A stretch of DNA of 17,546 nucleotides from Alphaproteobacteria bacterium (GCA_030433125.1 JAUIKZ010000018.1:1-17546), one strand, 5' to 3'. Positions 7,519 through 17,099 are shown, counted from the first letter of the stretch. The notes: generated by a model from the sequence alone, not told the origin. Translations and numbers: made by a program.

Positions 7519-7989
7519 TCACATATCGCTGTTTTCAGAATCCGTCGGGGTCTCTTCCTCGGTATCAAACCCTAGTTTGTTAAGCAGTTCATCCTCCTCT
7601 TGAATGAACTCAGCCTCCTCTTGAGTGGCGTCCTCGTCAATAGCCGGCATCTCTTCTTCTGAGGCCTCGTCATCATTGCCCTCTAAACTACTAAGCTCTG
7701 CTGACAATTGCTTAATTTGCTCGCTCCAGTCTTTATCTTCTTCAGGCTCTTGCTCATCAGCCACACGAACACGTTGCATGTTTTTAACCACGGCCTCACG
7801 GAGCGTCTCTTCATCGGCTACACCCTCAGCTATTTCCCTCAAGGCTAACACGGTGTTCTTATCATTCTCTCTTTCAAGCTCTGAAGCAACACCCAAAGAA
7901 AGTTGAGAGGCTCTTTCAGCGGCTAACACCACGAGGTCAAACTCATTTGAAATTTCTTCTACGCAATCTTCAATCGTAACTCTTGCCAT
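7519..7989 (-). CDS. rpoZ: DNA-directed RNA polymerase subunit omega
   Basis: Omega helps assemble and stabilise the beta' subunit of RNA polymerase and, in many bacteria, takes part in the response to ppGpp. The N-terminal 70 residues carry the family pattern: MARVTIEDC at 1-9, then FDLVVLAAERASQL, then NTVLALREIAEG. I place the start at the ATG 7989, the canonical MARVT start. It has AGGA five bases upstream, whereas the ATG at 8013 adds eight unconserved residues and lacks a ribosome site. The resulting 156 residues are long for the family (E. coli omega has 91). The extra length is an acidic tail, with 33 Asp/Glu among residues 78-156 and only three Lys. It is first in the rpoZ-rel/spoT-acpS operon. 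Confidence 0.92.
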   Translation of the reverse strand: MARVTIEDCVEEISNEFDLVVLAAERASQLSLGVASELERENDKNTVLALREIAEGVADEETLREAVVKNMQRVRVADEQEPEEDKDWSEQIKQLSAELSSLEGNDDEASEEEMPAIDEDATQEEAEFIQEEDELLNKLGFDTEEETPTDSENSDM

Positions 7990-7994
7990 TTTAA

Positions 7995-7998
7995 TCCT
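7995..7998 (-). promoter_or_regulatory. Ribosome binding site deciding the rpoZ start
   Basis: AGGA on the - strand lies five bases before the ATG at 7989. The in-frame ATG at 8013 has no comparable motif, so this supports the shorter omega protein beginning MARVTIED. Confidence 0.6.
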
Positions 7999-8101
7999 AT
8001 ATATTCTTAGCATTTATACCATACTATCCAGCGTCACGCCAGTTCGAACAATATATTTAACAGGCATAGAGCGTCATTATTATATAATAGTTAAAATTTT
8101 A

Positions 8102-8129
8102 TTGACATATTATTAACTCAAGATAAACT
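8102..8129 (+). promoter_or_regulatory. Strong putative sigma70 promoter of the outer-membrane protein gene
   Basis: A perfect -35 hexamer TTGACA (8102-8107) is followed after 16 bases by TAAACT (8124-8129), which matches the -10 consensus at four of six positions. Transcription should begin near 8136, giving a leader of about 19 bases that contains the ribosome site. The AT-rich segment to its left (8055-8100) includes TATAAT on the - strand and probably holds the divergent rpoZ promoter, but I found no matching -35 for it. Confidence 0.65.
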
Positions 8130-8143
8130 CCACTAGACAATGA

Positions 8144-8150
8144 AAGAGGA
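8144..8150 (+). promoter_or_regulatory. Ribosome binding site deciding the start of the beta-barrel gene
   Basis: AAGAGGA ends four bases before the ATG at 8155. An earlier in-frame ATG at 8140 would sit upstream of this site, leave no room for its own, and put five polar residues in front of the signal peptide. The start at 8155 is therefore preferred. Confidence 0.75.
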
Positions 8151-8154
8151 ATCA

Positions 8155-8889
8155 ATGAAAAAATTACTATCAATGTTTAGCGGGTTGCTAGCCCTAACAG
8201 CTGTTACAAAAGCCGCTGAACCTAACGTAAAAGTTATCCCGAAGTCTTGCCCGCACAAAACTTACTTTAAGGGCTTTTTTATGGGAGTCAAACTGGGTGG
8301 ATCTTATAACCATATAACCGGCACAGGTAAAAAATTTGGAGATATAAAAGCTAAAATGACTAACCCAAGTCTCGAGATCACAGATAAATCCAGTAAGATT
8401 TTAACTAAGTTTTTACCAAACCTAAGCGCCTCTATGGGTTACAGCTTCGCGGCTTCTAACAATGTCCGCATTGGCTTAGAAACAGACATCCCTTTCTTGG
8501 CTCCCTTAGTGCGTGTGGGTTATGTAACGGGCAAACACCATATTTATGGTGGCGCTGGATACAACCTCTGGATGCACGGCATAACATGGCTAGCCGATTA
8601 TAGCAGCACAGACCATGAAGGTCTAAAGATGCACAAGTTAGAGTCCGATGGTTTTACAAACTGGTTCTTCCGATTGGGCTATGACTACGCCATTAACGAG
8701 CATTCTGCATTTGGTGCGTATATCACATATGGCCAAATGTCCATGAAATCAGGTGACGCGACCATGGCGGAGAACCCATTTATAAAGAGGCACTTAACAA
8801 ACAAAGAATTAGAGGATGAAGATATTCTTCCTACAAAAGCCACAAACCACCAGGTTGCTGTTAACCTAACCTACACACGTTATTTCTGA
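8155..8889 (+). CDS. Small outer-membrane beta-barrel protein
   Basis: This 244-residue protein begins with a clear signal peptide (MKKLLSMFSGLLALTAVTKAA, cleavage expected after AA near residue 21). The mature part shows alternating amphipathic strands rich in Gly and aromatics, such as GFFMGVKLGGSYN, SASMGYSFAA, VRIGLETD, HIYGGAGYNLWM and FFRLGYDYAI. It ends VAVNLTYTRYF, and the terminal Phe is the usual signal for the barrel-assembly machinery. It resembles the opacity/Omp31-like eight-strand porin group found in alphaproteobacteria, but I cannot name a specific family member or ligand. The strong promoter and good ribosome site suggest high expression, as for surface-exposed proteins. It is a single-gene unit, divergent from rpoZ and closed by a hairpin terminator. 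Confidence 0.75.
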   Translation: MKKLLSMFSGLLALTAVTKAAEPNVKVIPKSCPHKTYFKGFFMGVKLGGSYNHITGTGKKFGDIKAKMTNPSLEITDKSSKILTKFLPNLSASMGYSFAASNNVRIGLETDIPFLAPLVRVGYVTGKHHIYGGAGYNLWMHGITWLADYSSTDHEGLKMHKLESDGFTNWFFRLGYDYAINEHSAFGAYITYGQMSMKSGDATMAENPFIKRHLTNKELEDEDILPTKATNHQVAVNLTYTRYF

Positions 8890-8903
8890 AATAGCCGTGC
8901 AAC

Positions 8904-8930
8904 AAGGCCCCCAAACGGGGCCTTTACTTT
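8904..8930. terminator. Rho-independent terminator between the beta-barrel gene and rodA
   Basis: AAGGCCCC (8904-8911) pairs perfectly with GGGGCCTT (8917-8924) around the loop CAAAC. On the + strand TTTACTTTACT follows, so it should end the beta-barrel transcript. It lies just past the rodA stop in the opposite direction and may serve both genes, although the - strand lacks a clean T run. Confidence 0.8.
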
Positions 8931-10032
8931 ACTCAAAGTTGCTACGGCGCTTTTTTTCTTTGCTGCTAGCTAAAACAAACCCCACAATAATAAACAATGA
9001 AATCATAGAGGTGCCCCCATATGATACAAACGGCAACGGCACGCCCACCACAGGCAGCATGCCAGCCACCATAGCAATGTTCACAAACACATAAAAAAAC
9101 ACCAAGAGCGCCAAACTAAAGCTCAGCAACTTGCCGAAAGAGGTTTTGGCTTGAAAAGCTGTGCGAAAACAGCTCAACAAAAAAAAGCCAAACAATACAA
9201 TTAATATGAAGGCCCCCACAAATCCAAACTCCTCCCCAAACATGGTAAAGATAAAGTCGGTGTGTTTTTCGGGCAGGAAGTCAAGGTGCGCTTGGGTGCC
9301 TTGCAAATAGCCTTTCCCCCAAAACCCACCAGAGCCTAGGGCAATTTTAGATTGCATCACATGATACCCCTTCCCTAAGGGGTCGAGCTCAGGGTTCAAA
9401 AAAATCTCAATCCGTTTGAGTTGATAATCATGTAAATGGCTTTTAATAAGCGGCACAAATGCTACCATTACACCACCCGCTACCAAGAAGTAATACAAAG
9501 GCACGCCCGCCAACAGCATAATGCCAGCGCTTGACATAAGCAATAACAAAGCCGTCCCTAGGTCGGGCTGTTTCAGCACCAACGCTGTGGGCATAGCGAT
9601 AAGCAGTAAGGGAGGGAGCAAATTTTCAAACCGCTTCACCTCTTTAAGGCTGAGGTGACAATAAAACCGGGCGAGCGCCAACAGCAAACCAATCTTCATT
9701 AGCTCGGAAGGCTGCAGTTTCATAAAACCAAGGTTAATCCAACGCTGAGCCCCCATGCCAATATGGCCACCCACCTCAACAGCTAACAGCAAGGCTAAAC
9801 AAACCCCATAGATGGGGTAGGCATAATGTTTAAAATGGCGCAGCTCAATTTTTGTAATAAGGATCAGCGGTATAAGGCTTAGGGCAATGTGCAGTGTTTG
9901 CCGGGATGCCCATTTGTGCGCCGTGCCATAGCTGGCCGAATAAAGCGTGATCAAGCCCAACAAACTTAAGGCCAAGGCAAACACCAACGGGCTTAGATTC
10001 ACCTGCTGAAAGGTTTGCCGTAGCCATTTCAT
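8929..10032 (-). CDS. rodA: Peptidoglycan glycosyltransferase RodA (SEDS family)
   Basis: RodA is an inner-membrane SEDS enzyme that polymerises lipid II glycan strands during lateral wall growth, working with PBP2 and MreB. The 367 residues form about ten membrane segments. Family motifs are LQPSELMKIGLLLALARF, QPDLGTALLLL, a periplasmic loop with KIALGSGGFWGKG and FLPEKHTDFIFTMFGEEFGF, and the C-terminal PLPFVSYGGTSM. I place the start at the ATG 10030-10032, one base after the alaS stop (TAACATG). The longer frame from 10158 would add 42 soluble residues that merely overlap alaS. No PBP2 or mre gene is adjacent, unlike the common mreBCD-mrdA-rodA cluster; expression presumably depends on alaS. 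Confidence 0.93.
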   Translation of the reverse strand: MKWLRQTFQQVNLSPLVFALALSLLGLITLYSASYGTAHKWASRQTLHIALSLIPLILITKIELRHFKHYAYPIYGVCLALLLAVEVGGHIGMGAQRWINLGFMKLQPSELMKIGLLLALARFYCHLSLKEVKRFENLLPPLLLIAMPTALVLKQPDLGTALLLLMSSAGIMLLAGVPLYYFLVAGGVMVAFVPLIKSHLHDYQLKRIEIFLNPELDPLGKGYHVMQSKIALGSGGFWGKGYLQGTQAHLDFLPEKHTDFIFTMFGEEFGFVGAFILIVLFGFFLLSCFRTAFQAKTSFGKLLSFSLALLVFFYVFVNIAMVAGMLPVVGVPLPFVSYGGTSMISLFIIVGFVLASSKEKKRRSNFE

Positions 10033-10033
10033 G

Positions 10034-12682
<2,649 letters not shown>

Positions 12683-12831
12683 GAACTTGCCTTATCATTT
12701 TATGGTTAGAATATATAATAGTCACACTGAAATAGAAAGTGTGGAAATCTTGTGTGGTCATATGATTTGGAACGACAACGTCACAGCTTAATCATAGATT
12801 CCCCATGGCGATTATGATAAAATAAAGAAAA

Positions 12832-12836
12832 AAGGA
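12832..12836 (+). promoter_or_regulatory. Ribosome binding site of hpf
   Basis: AAGGA ends six bases before the ATG at 12843, an ordinary spacing that supports this start. I could not find a convincing promoter in the 160 bases between the divergent alaS and hpf genes. Confidence 0.6.
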
Positions 12837-12842
12837 TAAGTC

Positions 12843-13415
12843 ATGAACATACACGTTTCTGGTAAACACACCGACATCGGTGAAGCCTTAACCAAGCACA
12901 TACAATCACACTTAAAAGAGGTTATCGTGCGTTATATTGCCGATGCCCATGAAGTGCATGTGGTGATTGAAAAAATGCATCAACAGTTTTACGTAAATGT
13001 TGATGCGCATATCGCACGTGGTTTTAATGTACAAAGCCATGCTCACAGCCCTGACGCATACGGCGCCGCTGATGCAGCCATTCATAAAATGGCCACCCGC
13101 CTAAAGCGCCACAAAAACAAGCTGCAAGATGAAAAGCGTCATAGCCGCATGGCCGCGAAAGAAAGCATGAAAGTGCAAAAATTTGTGCTTGACGGCATGA
13201 GTGAGGATGAGTTCGAAGATGAAAAGCACCCAGCCATTATTGCAGAAACGCAACTCGAAATTCCCACGCTTACCGTTGGCGAAGCGGTCACTCAAATGGA
13301 CCTAGAAGACGCCCCTACGCTTATATTCAAGAACGCAGGTAACAGTCAGCTCAACGTAGTGTTTCGCCGCAAGGATGGAAACATTGGGTGGGTTGACCCG
13401 TCTATCATTCACTAA
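12843..13415 (+). CDS. hpf: Ribosome hibernation promoting factor, long form
   Basis: The protein binds the 30S decoding region and promotes formation of inactive 100S ribosome dimers in starved or stationary cells. Residues 1-100 form the S30AE domain (MNIHVSGKHTDIGEALTKHI, then the strand pair VHVVIEKMHQQFYVNVDAHI and a basic helix ATRLKRHKNKL). After a charged linker, residues 136-188 form the C-terminal dimerisation domain, seen in PTLTVGEAVTQMDLEDAPTL and NVVFRRKDGNIGWVDPS. At 190 residues it is the long HPF type, which dimerises ribosomes without RMF. In many alphaproteobacteria hpf lies beside rpoN and ptsN; neither is here. It is divergent from alaS and stands alone. Confidence 0.95.
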   Translation: MNIHVSGKHTDIGEALTKHIQSHLKEVIVRYIADAHEVHVVIEKMHQQFYVNVDAHIARGFNVQSHAHSPDAYGAADAAIHKMATRLKRHKNKLQDEKRHSRMAAKESMKVQKFVLDGMSEDEFEDEKHPAIIAETQLEIPTLTVGEAVTQMDLEDAPTLIFKNAGNSQLNVVFRRKDGNIGWVDPSIIH

Positions 13416-13423
13416 ACAAAATT

Positions 13424-13447
13424 AAGGCAGCTCAAACGGGCTGCCTT
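13424..13447. terminator. Terminator between hpf and cmk
   Basis: AAGGCAGC (13424-13431) pairs with GCTGCCTT (13440-13447) around an eight-base loop. Read on the - strand it follows the cmk stop by two bases and is trailed by AATTTTGTTTAG, so it is best suited to end cmk. On the + strand no T run follows, but the hairpin may still slow the hpf transcript. The loop shares the CAAACGGG sequence with the terminator at 8904. Confidence 0.75.
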
Positions 13448-13448
13448 C

Positions 13449-14081
13449 TCAAAGCCCCATGTCCTTCAGCGTTTCTACAACCTTCTTCAGCACATCCTTT
13501 TCATTCAAATTATCTGAAATAATCTCTAAGGCATCCTCAGGCTTAGTAAGAGGCGAGACCTTGCGTGTCATATCACGTACGTCGCGGTCTTTCATGTCTG
13601 CATAAACTTCGTCTAGCGTAACCAGATTATGGCGCTCAAGAAGCTCTTTATAACGACGTTTCGCGCGTACCATTAAATCTGCTGTTAGATATATTTTTAT
13701 ATCCGCTTGCGGGAAAAGGCTGCTACCACAATCGCGGCCGTCAATAACAATCCCGCTATCCTTCGCCAGCTGCTCATGTGCAATTTTGTGAATATAGTCT
13801 TTTATACGTTCACGCACCTTAGGGAATACGGCCACCTCTGAGGAAATAGATGAAATATGGGGGGCTCTAAAAATGTTTTGATCTTTTATAGCTAAAGGAA
13901 TGTTCGCCACTAACTTTGCGGCAGCTTCTTCCGTAATTGTGATCTGCTGGTTCACGCAGATATAGGCCAGGTAACGATAAATCAAGCCGGAATCAATGTA
14001 GTAATAACCATAGTGATTAGCCAAGTTTTGCGCAAGAGTTCCTTTGCCAGAGGCAGATGGGCCGTCTATTGTGATAATCAT
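13449..14081 (-). CDS. cmk: Cytidylate kinase
   Basis: Cmk phosphorylates CMP and dCMP with ATP in pyrimidine recycling. The P-loop GPSASGKGT occupies residues 7-15. It is followed by YYIDSGLIYRYLAY (the DTG-YR element, here DSGLIYR), IDGRDCGSSLFP (the DGRDIGT-VFP element), TADLMVRAKRRYKELLER, and a late RDVRDMTRKVSPL. The 210-residue length fits. The departures from the commonest family sequence (DSG, CGSS, and EIISDN where DT/ID is usual) suggest a diverged but intact enzyme. There is no clear Shine-Dalgarno ahead of the ATG. The neighbours aroA and rpsA, commonly beside cmk in proteobacteria, are absent. Confidence 0.88.
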   Translation of the reverse strand: MIITIDGPSASGKGTLAQNLANHYGYYYIDSGLIYRYLAYICVNQQITITEEAAAKLVANIPLAIKDQNIFRAPHISSISSEVAVFPKVRERIKDYIHKIAHEQLAKDSGIVIDGRDCGSSLFPQADIKIYLTADLMVRAKRRYKELLERHNLVTLDEVYADMKDRDVRDMTRKVSPLTKPEDALEIISDNLNEKDVLKKVVETLKDMGL

Positions 14082-14178
14082 TTTTTACTTTTTGCTTCTG
14101 ACAAGATACTAAAAAGCGTGTTCCAATTGCAAGAGTGAGTATAAGTTATTTCACGATCTAGCCATAACATCAGAGGCG

Positions 14179-14221
14179 TCTGCCCCCCACCTTGCTATAC
14201 CACTATTCTGGCTAAGGCAGA
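14179..14221 (-). terminator. Imperfect hairpin after rlmE
   Basis: TCTGCC (14179-14184) pairs with GGCAGA (14216-14221), with partial inner pairing of CCTT-GC to GC-AAGG. It begins ten bases beyond the rlmE stop on the - strand. No T run follows, so intrinsic termination is uncertain. The rest of the 149 bases between rlmE and cmk shows nothing I recognise. Confidence 0.3.
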
Positions 14222-14230
14222 TTATAAACC

Positions 14231-14956
14231 TCAGAGAATAATGCCTTTAAAAGTCTGCGCCACCACAAACATCTCTCGCGAGTCTTTGCGGCTAGAGGGG
14301 GGCTTAATGTGCTTTACCTTTTTGAAGTGGTGTTTCAGGTTTTGCAAAAGATCTCCCTCCGTGCCACCGCGCAACACTTTGGCTAAGAAAAATCCTCCTT
14401 CCGCTAGGTTTTGCAGTGCAAACTTAAAGGCCATTTCTGCCAACGCCATTGTTTTAATGTGGTCTGTTTGGCGGTGCCCCGTGGCAGAAGACGCCATATC
14501 ACTCATGACGCCATCTACCGGCCCAGGCAACAGCGCTTTTAGATCGGCTTGCATATCTTCGGCCAGGAAGTCACCTTGCAGCAGCTTTACACCCGGTATA
14601 GTTTCCACCTCTAAAAGGTCAATACCAAATACCTTTGTGGCACTATCAGTGCTGTGGGTCTCACGGGCAGCGACTTGACTCCATCCACCGGGGGCCGCCC
14701 CTAAGTCTACCACCACCTGGCCGGGCTTAAGCAACTTACATTCTTCATTTATTTCGGCCAGCTTAAACGCTGCGCGCGATCGATAGCCTAGCTCTTTTGC
14801 TGCCTCCACATAAGGGTCATTGAGTTGGCGTTGCAGCCACCTCTGTGAAGAGACTGTGCGCCCCCGCGATGTCTTGACCTTTTTGGTAAGTTGCCGGCCA
14901 GAAGCAACCTTCTGGGTGAAATCTTTTTTAGGTTTAAAACGGCCGTTATCTGTCAT
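14231..14956 (-). CDS. rlmE: 23S rRNA (uridine-2'-O)-methyltransferase
   Basis: RlmE (FtsJ/RrmJ) uses S-adenosylmethionine to methylate the ribose of U2552 in the A loop of 23S rRNA, late in 50S assembly. The SAM-binding motif is VVVDLGAAPGGWSQVA (about 81-96). The catalytic tetrad is visible as K65 (AAFKLAEI), D153 (VMSDMA), K193 (FFLAKVLRGG) and E228 (DSREMFVVA). A basic N-terminal extension of some 35 residues precedes the core, which is normal for alphaproteobacterial members. The ATG overlaps the end of folD by 11 bases and is preceded by AGGT, so the two are co-translated. Confidence 0.95.
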   Translation of the reverse strand: MTDNGRFKPKKDFTQKVASGRQLTKKVKTSRGRTVSSQRWLQRQLNDPYVEAAKELGYRSRAAFKLAEINEECKLLKPGQVVVDLGAAPGGWSQVAARETHSTDSATKVFGIDLLEVETIPGVKLLQGDFLAEDMQADLKALLPGPVDGVMSDMASSATGHRQTDHIKTMALAEMAFKFALQNLAEGGFFLAKVLRGGTEGDLLQNLKHHFKKVKHIKPPSSRKDSREMFVVAQTFKGIIL

Positions 14957-15788
14957 GTGCTACCTGCATTTTATAGGCTTCGTATGTGTTTTCTAACAAG
15001 TTTGCTATTGTCATAGGGCCCACACCACCCGGGACGGGGGTTACGTGTGTTTTATTTGCAAGCTCATCGCTCATCTCTACATCGCCGTGGAGCTTCCCAT
15101 CAATAGCGCTGATACCCACGTCAATAACAATAGCGCCATCTTTAAAATGGGTGGCGTTTAACAGCCCTGGTTTTCCTACGGCTGTTACAACAATATCGGC
15201 TTGCTTCGTAAGCGTATGTAGGTTTTGTGTACGTGAGTGGGCATGAATAACGGTTGCGTTGCTATGCATGAGCAAGGTTGCAATGGGCTTCCCCACAATG
15301 TCTGACCGCCCTATAACAACCGCTAATTTCCCTGCAATAGTGGGGCTCACGGTATGGATCAGGGACATAATACCTTTTGGCGTGCACGGCTTTATCCCTA
15401 GCCCGCTTGAGCGCAAACGACCAATGTTAAGAGGGTGCAACCCATCCACATCTTTTTCCGGAGCTATAGCCTCAAGAAGCTCCTGCGGGGATAAATGTTG
15501 GGGTATTGGCAACTGAAGAATGATACCGTTAACAGACTTATCTTCGTTAAGGGCTTTTATATGTGAGCGCAGCTCTTCTTGTGACACATGTGCGGGCAAA
15601 TGGCTCAACCGTGTGTTTATCCCCACCTTTTGGGCGCGACGCTGCTTGTTGCGCACATACACCGCGCTTCGTTCATCATCACCAACCATAATAATTCCTA
15701 AACAAGGGGTAGCCTTATGCTTAATGATTTCTTTCTTTAAACGCTGCAGGTGGGTGGCCGCAAGCTGTTTACCGTTTATAAGAGGCAT
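14946..15788 (-). CDS. folD: Bifunctional methylenetetrahydrofolate dehydrogenase/methenyltetrahydrofolate cyclohydrolase
   Basis: FolD interconverts 5,10-methylene- and 10-formyl-tetrahydrofolate, producing NADPH and one-carbon units for purines and initiator formyl-Met-tRNA. The 280 residues show the substrate-site motif SAVYVRNKQRRAQKVGI with Y44 and K48, and then GIILQLPIPQHL. The dinucleotide-binding signature VVIGRSDIVGKPIATLL and the C-terminal PVPGGVGPMTIANLLENT follow. The enzyme looks complete. It starts eight bases after the yggT stop and overlaps rlmE at its end, so yggT-folD-rlmE form one transcription unit. No clear Shine-Dalgarno precedes it, which fits translational coupling to yggT. 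Confidence 0.96.
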   Translation of the reverse strand: MPLINGKQLAATHLQRLKKEIIKHKATPCLGIIMVGDDERSAVYVRNKQRRAQKVGINTRLSHLPAHVSQEELRSHIKALNEDKSVNGIILQLPIPQHLSPQELLEAIAPEKDVDGLHPLNIGRLRSSGLGIKPCTPKGIMSLIHTVSPTIAGKLAVVIGRSDIVGKPIATLLMHSNATVIHAHSRTQNLHTLTKQADIVVTAVGKPGLLNATHFKDGAIVIDVGISAIDGKLHGDVEMSDELANKTHVTPVPGGVGPMTIANLLENTYEAYKMQVAHDR

Positions 15789-15796
15789 AGCTTTTT

Positions 15797-16093
15797 TTAC
15801 AGCGCCTGACTTAGTTTAAGCACAACGCCTTGCACAAACCAAAGCCCCAGTAACAAAACAATTACCGACAGGTCTAAACCACCCATGGGGGGGAGGAGTC
15901 TGCGTATGGGCGCGAGCAAAGGCTCCGTCAACGCATGTAAGGCATTAATAATTGTCATTACTGTGCGGCTATAGGTGTTTATAATATCAAATGCGATGAG
16001 CCAACTGATAATGACTGTTGCAATCAACACATATTGATACAAACTAATCACCTTTAAAATCACATCTAATAGTGGTTGCAAAATAATGTACAC
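15797..16093 (-). CDS. yggT: YggT family inner-membrane protein
   Basis: This 98-residue protein has two hydrophobic segments (about 15-38 and 73-95). Between them is the diagnostic family stretch TEPLLAPIRRLLPPMGGLDL. YggT proteins are small inner-membrane proteins, conserved through bacteria and plastids and often near cell-division or folD genes; their biochemical role is not settled. The start codon is GTG at 16091-16093, preceded closely by AGAGGAG on the - strand. I saw no in-frame ATG that would keep the first membrane segment. It heads the yggT-folD-rlmE unit. Confidence 0.88.
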   Translation of the reverse strand: MYIILQPLLDVILKVISLYQYVLIATVIISWLIAFDIINTYSRTVMTIINALHALTEPLLAPIRRLLPPMGGLDLSVIVLLLGLWFVQGVVLKLSQAL

Positions 16094-16136
16094 TGGCTCC
16101 TCTTTTTACTTATTTAAGGTATACGCAATGCGTCCA

Positions 16137-16210
16137 AGCCGGTAAAGTGAAAACTGAATAGCTTAACCAACATGCATTGCTATTTTGATAACAGCTTTCT
16201 GTCACCGGCT
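16137..16210 (-). other. Nested inverted-repeat structure upstream of yggT
   Basis: AGCCGGT (16137-16143) pairs with ACCGGCT (16204-16210). Within it, AAAG pairs with CTTT and CTG with CAG. AATAGC also pairs with GCTATT around a 16-base loop containing ATGCAT. On the - strand this 74-base element lies 26 bases past the ankyrin gene's stop and about 44 bases ahead of the yggT start. It could be a structured leader, a terminator without a clear T run, or a dispersed repeat. No riboswitch class that I know matches it. Confidence 0.4.
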
Positions 16211-16236
16211 GCAACTATAGGTTAAATACACGCGCG

Positions 16237-16974
16237 TTATTTCAACTCTTGGCCAGCATACACAACTTTTGTAGCGCCGGCTTCTTGCAACATTTTAATT
16301 ATCTTCACTTTGGCGCTTTCGTCTTCAATCTTGTGGGCTAAACCCAATGGTGTACTGCCAGGCAGATGCTCTAATCCACTACTATCCATGGGCAGGTTAT
16401 GTTCTTTCCCTAACTCCAGTGCATACTCTACTAATTGAGGAAACTGGCTCTCAACAGCGATAGAAACAACACCGGCGCCCTTTTGATCTGTTGCCTTCAC
16501 ATCTGCCTTGGCATCTACCAATGCTTTGGCTGCCTCAAGATGCCCTTTTGCAAAAGCGTGCAACAACGGCGTGTATTCTAATTCGCTCACGCTTATTTCA
16601 TTCACGTTTATTTTAGGGTTTTGGGCTAGCTTTGCAATTAATGCAGCGTTACCCGCCTTGGCAGCTGCCGTAATAGCTGTAACAACATTTGCTGGGGGTG
16701 TGGTTTTAGTAGAGGCGTCGGGAAACTCCTTCAAAATTTCTTCTATTTTTTCATCATTGTTTTCTGCAATTGCCTCGCTAAGCTCAATGGCTTTAACATT
16801 TAATTGTCGTTCTGCAGCTCCTGCTTCATACTCTGCGTTTTGCTTTTCAAAGCTTGCCTCTAACGCCATTGCTTTAACGATACCACAACCGGGCAATGCT
16901 TCCGCTGCAGCCACGTTTCCAACAGTAAAGGTAAAACCTAGGGCAGCGAATGTTGCGTATTTTAAGCATTTCAT
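16237..16974 (-). CDS. Exported ankyrin-repeat protein
   Basis: The 245-residue protein carries a Sec signal peptide (residues 1-24, ending NVAAA). A Glu/Ala-rich helical segment (about 33-85) follows, then ankyrin-type repeats at about 98-128, 133-162, 166-196 and 207-235. The clearest repeat reads YTPLLHAFAKGHLEAAKALV followed by ADVKATDQKG. Ankyrin repeats bind proteins, and no enzymatic domain is seen. The signal peptide sends it to the periplasm or outside, unlike the cytosolic-type or injected ankyrin proteins that lack one. AAGGA lies seven bases before the ATG. It is flanked by housekeeping genes and probably has its own promoter. Partner and role are unknown. Confidence 0.75.
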   Translation of the reverse strand: MKCLKYATFAALGFTFTVGNVAAAEALPGCGIVKAMALEASFEKQNAEYEAGAAERQLNVKAIELSEAIAENNDEKIEEILKEFPDASTKTTPPANVVTAITAAAKAGNAALIAKLAQNPKINVNEISVSELEYTPLLHAFAKGHLEAAKALVDAKADVKATDQKGAGVVSIAVESQFPQLVEYALELGKEHNLPMDSSGLEHLPGSTPLGLAHKIEDESAKVKIIKMLQEAGATKVVYAGQELK

Positions 16975-16998
16975 AATAATTTCCTTTATCTCTGTAAA

Positions 16999-17029
16999 AT
17001 TATATTAACATAATTTGTCATGTTTGCAA
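16999..17029 (-). promoter_or_regulatory. Putative promoter of the ankyrin gene
   Basis: On the - strand a perfect -10 hexamer TATAAT (16999-17004) is preceded, after 19 bases, by TTGCAA (17024-17029), which matches the -35 consensus at four of six positions. The spacing is longer than ideal. The transcript would start about 20 bases upstream of the ATG at 16974. Confidence 0.45.
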
Positions 17030-17064
17030 AAATATAACTGGTTTGTTGTTGAATAATTGCGATC

Positions 17065-17078
17065 GGCGCAAAAGCGCC
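17065..17078 (-). terminator. Short hairpin after the TrmJ-type gene
   Basis: GGCGC (17065-17069) pairs with GCGCC (17074-17078) around AAAA. It lies some 20 bases beyond the stop of the methyltransferase gene, but the following - strand sequence has no T run, so it is at best a weak terminator. Confidence 0.25.
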
Positions 17079-17099
17079 TCAACCCTTGTGAATAAGCGG

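Noticed and set aside
7512..7568. N-terminal extension of rel/spoT starting at 7568
   Set aside because: The codon is TTG, it lies inside rpoZ, and the 19 added basic residues do not resemble the family. The ATG at 7511 follows the rpoZ stop neatly.
7625..7906. Ser-rich open frame on the + strand within rpoZ
   Set aside because: It is the mirror of the Glu/Asp codons of the omega tail, with no ribosome site or family resemblance.
12767..12785. TGGAAC upstream of hpf as half of a sigma54 promoter
   Set aside because: The required GC element at the correct spacing is missing, and rpoN is not adjacent here.
12787..12806. CCCCAT at 12801 upstream of hpf, resembling a heat-shock sigma32 -10 element
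   Set aside because: The only CTT-type candidate -35 (CTTAAT at 12787) is just eight bases away, too close for sigma32, and its sequence match is poor.
16508..17008. Long open frame of 166 codons on the + strand opposite the ankyrin gene
   Set aside because: It is antisense to a gene with a signal peptide, ribosome site and promoter. Its Ala/Ser-rich composition is what the reverse of an Ala/Glu-rich gene produces.
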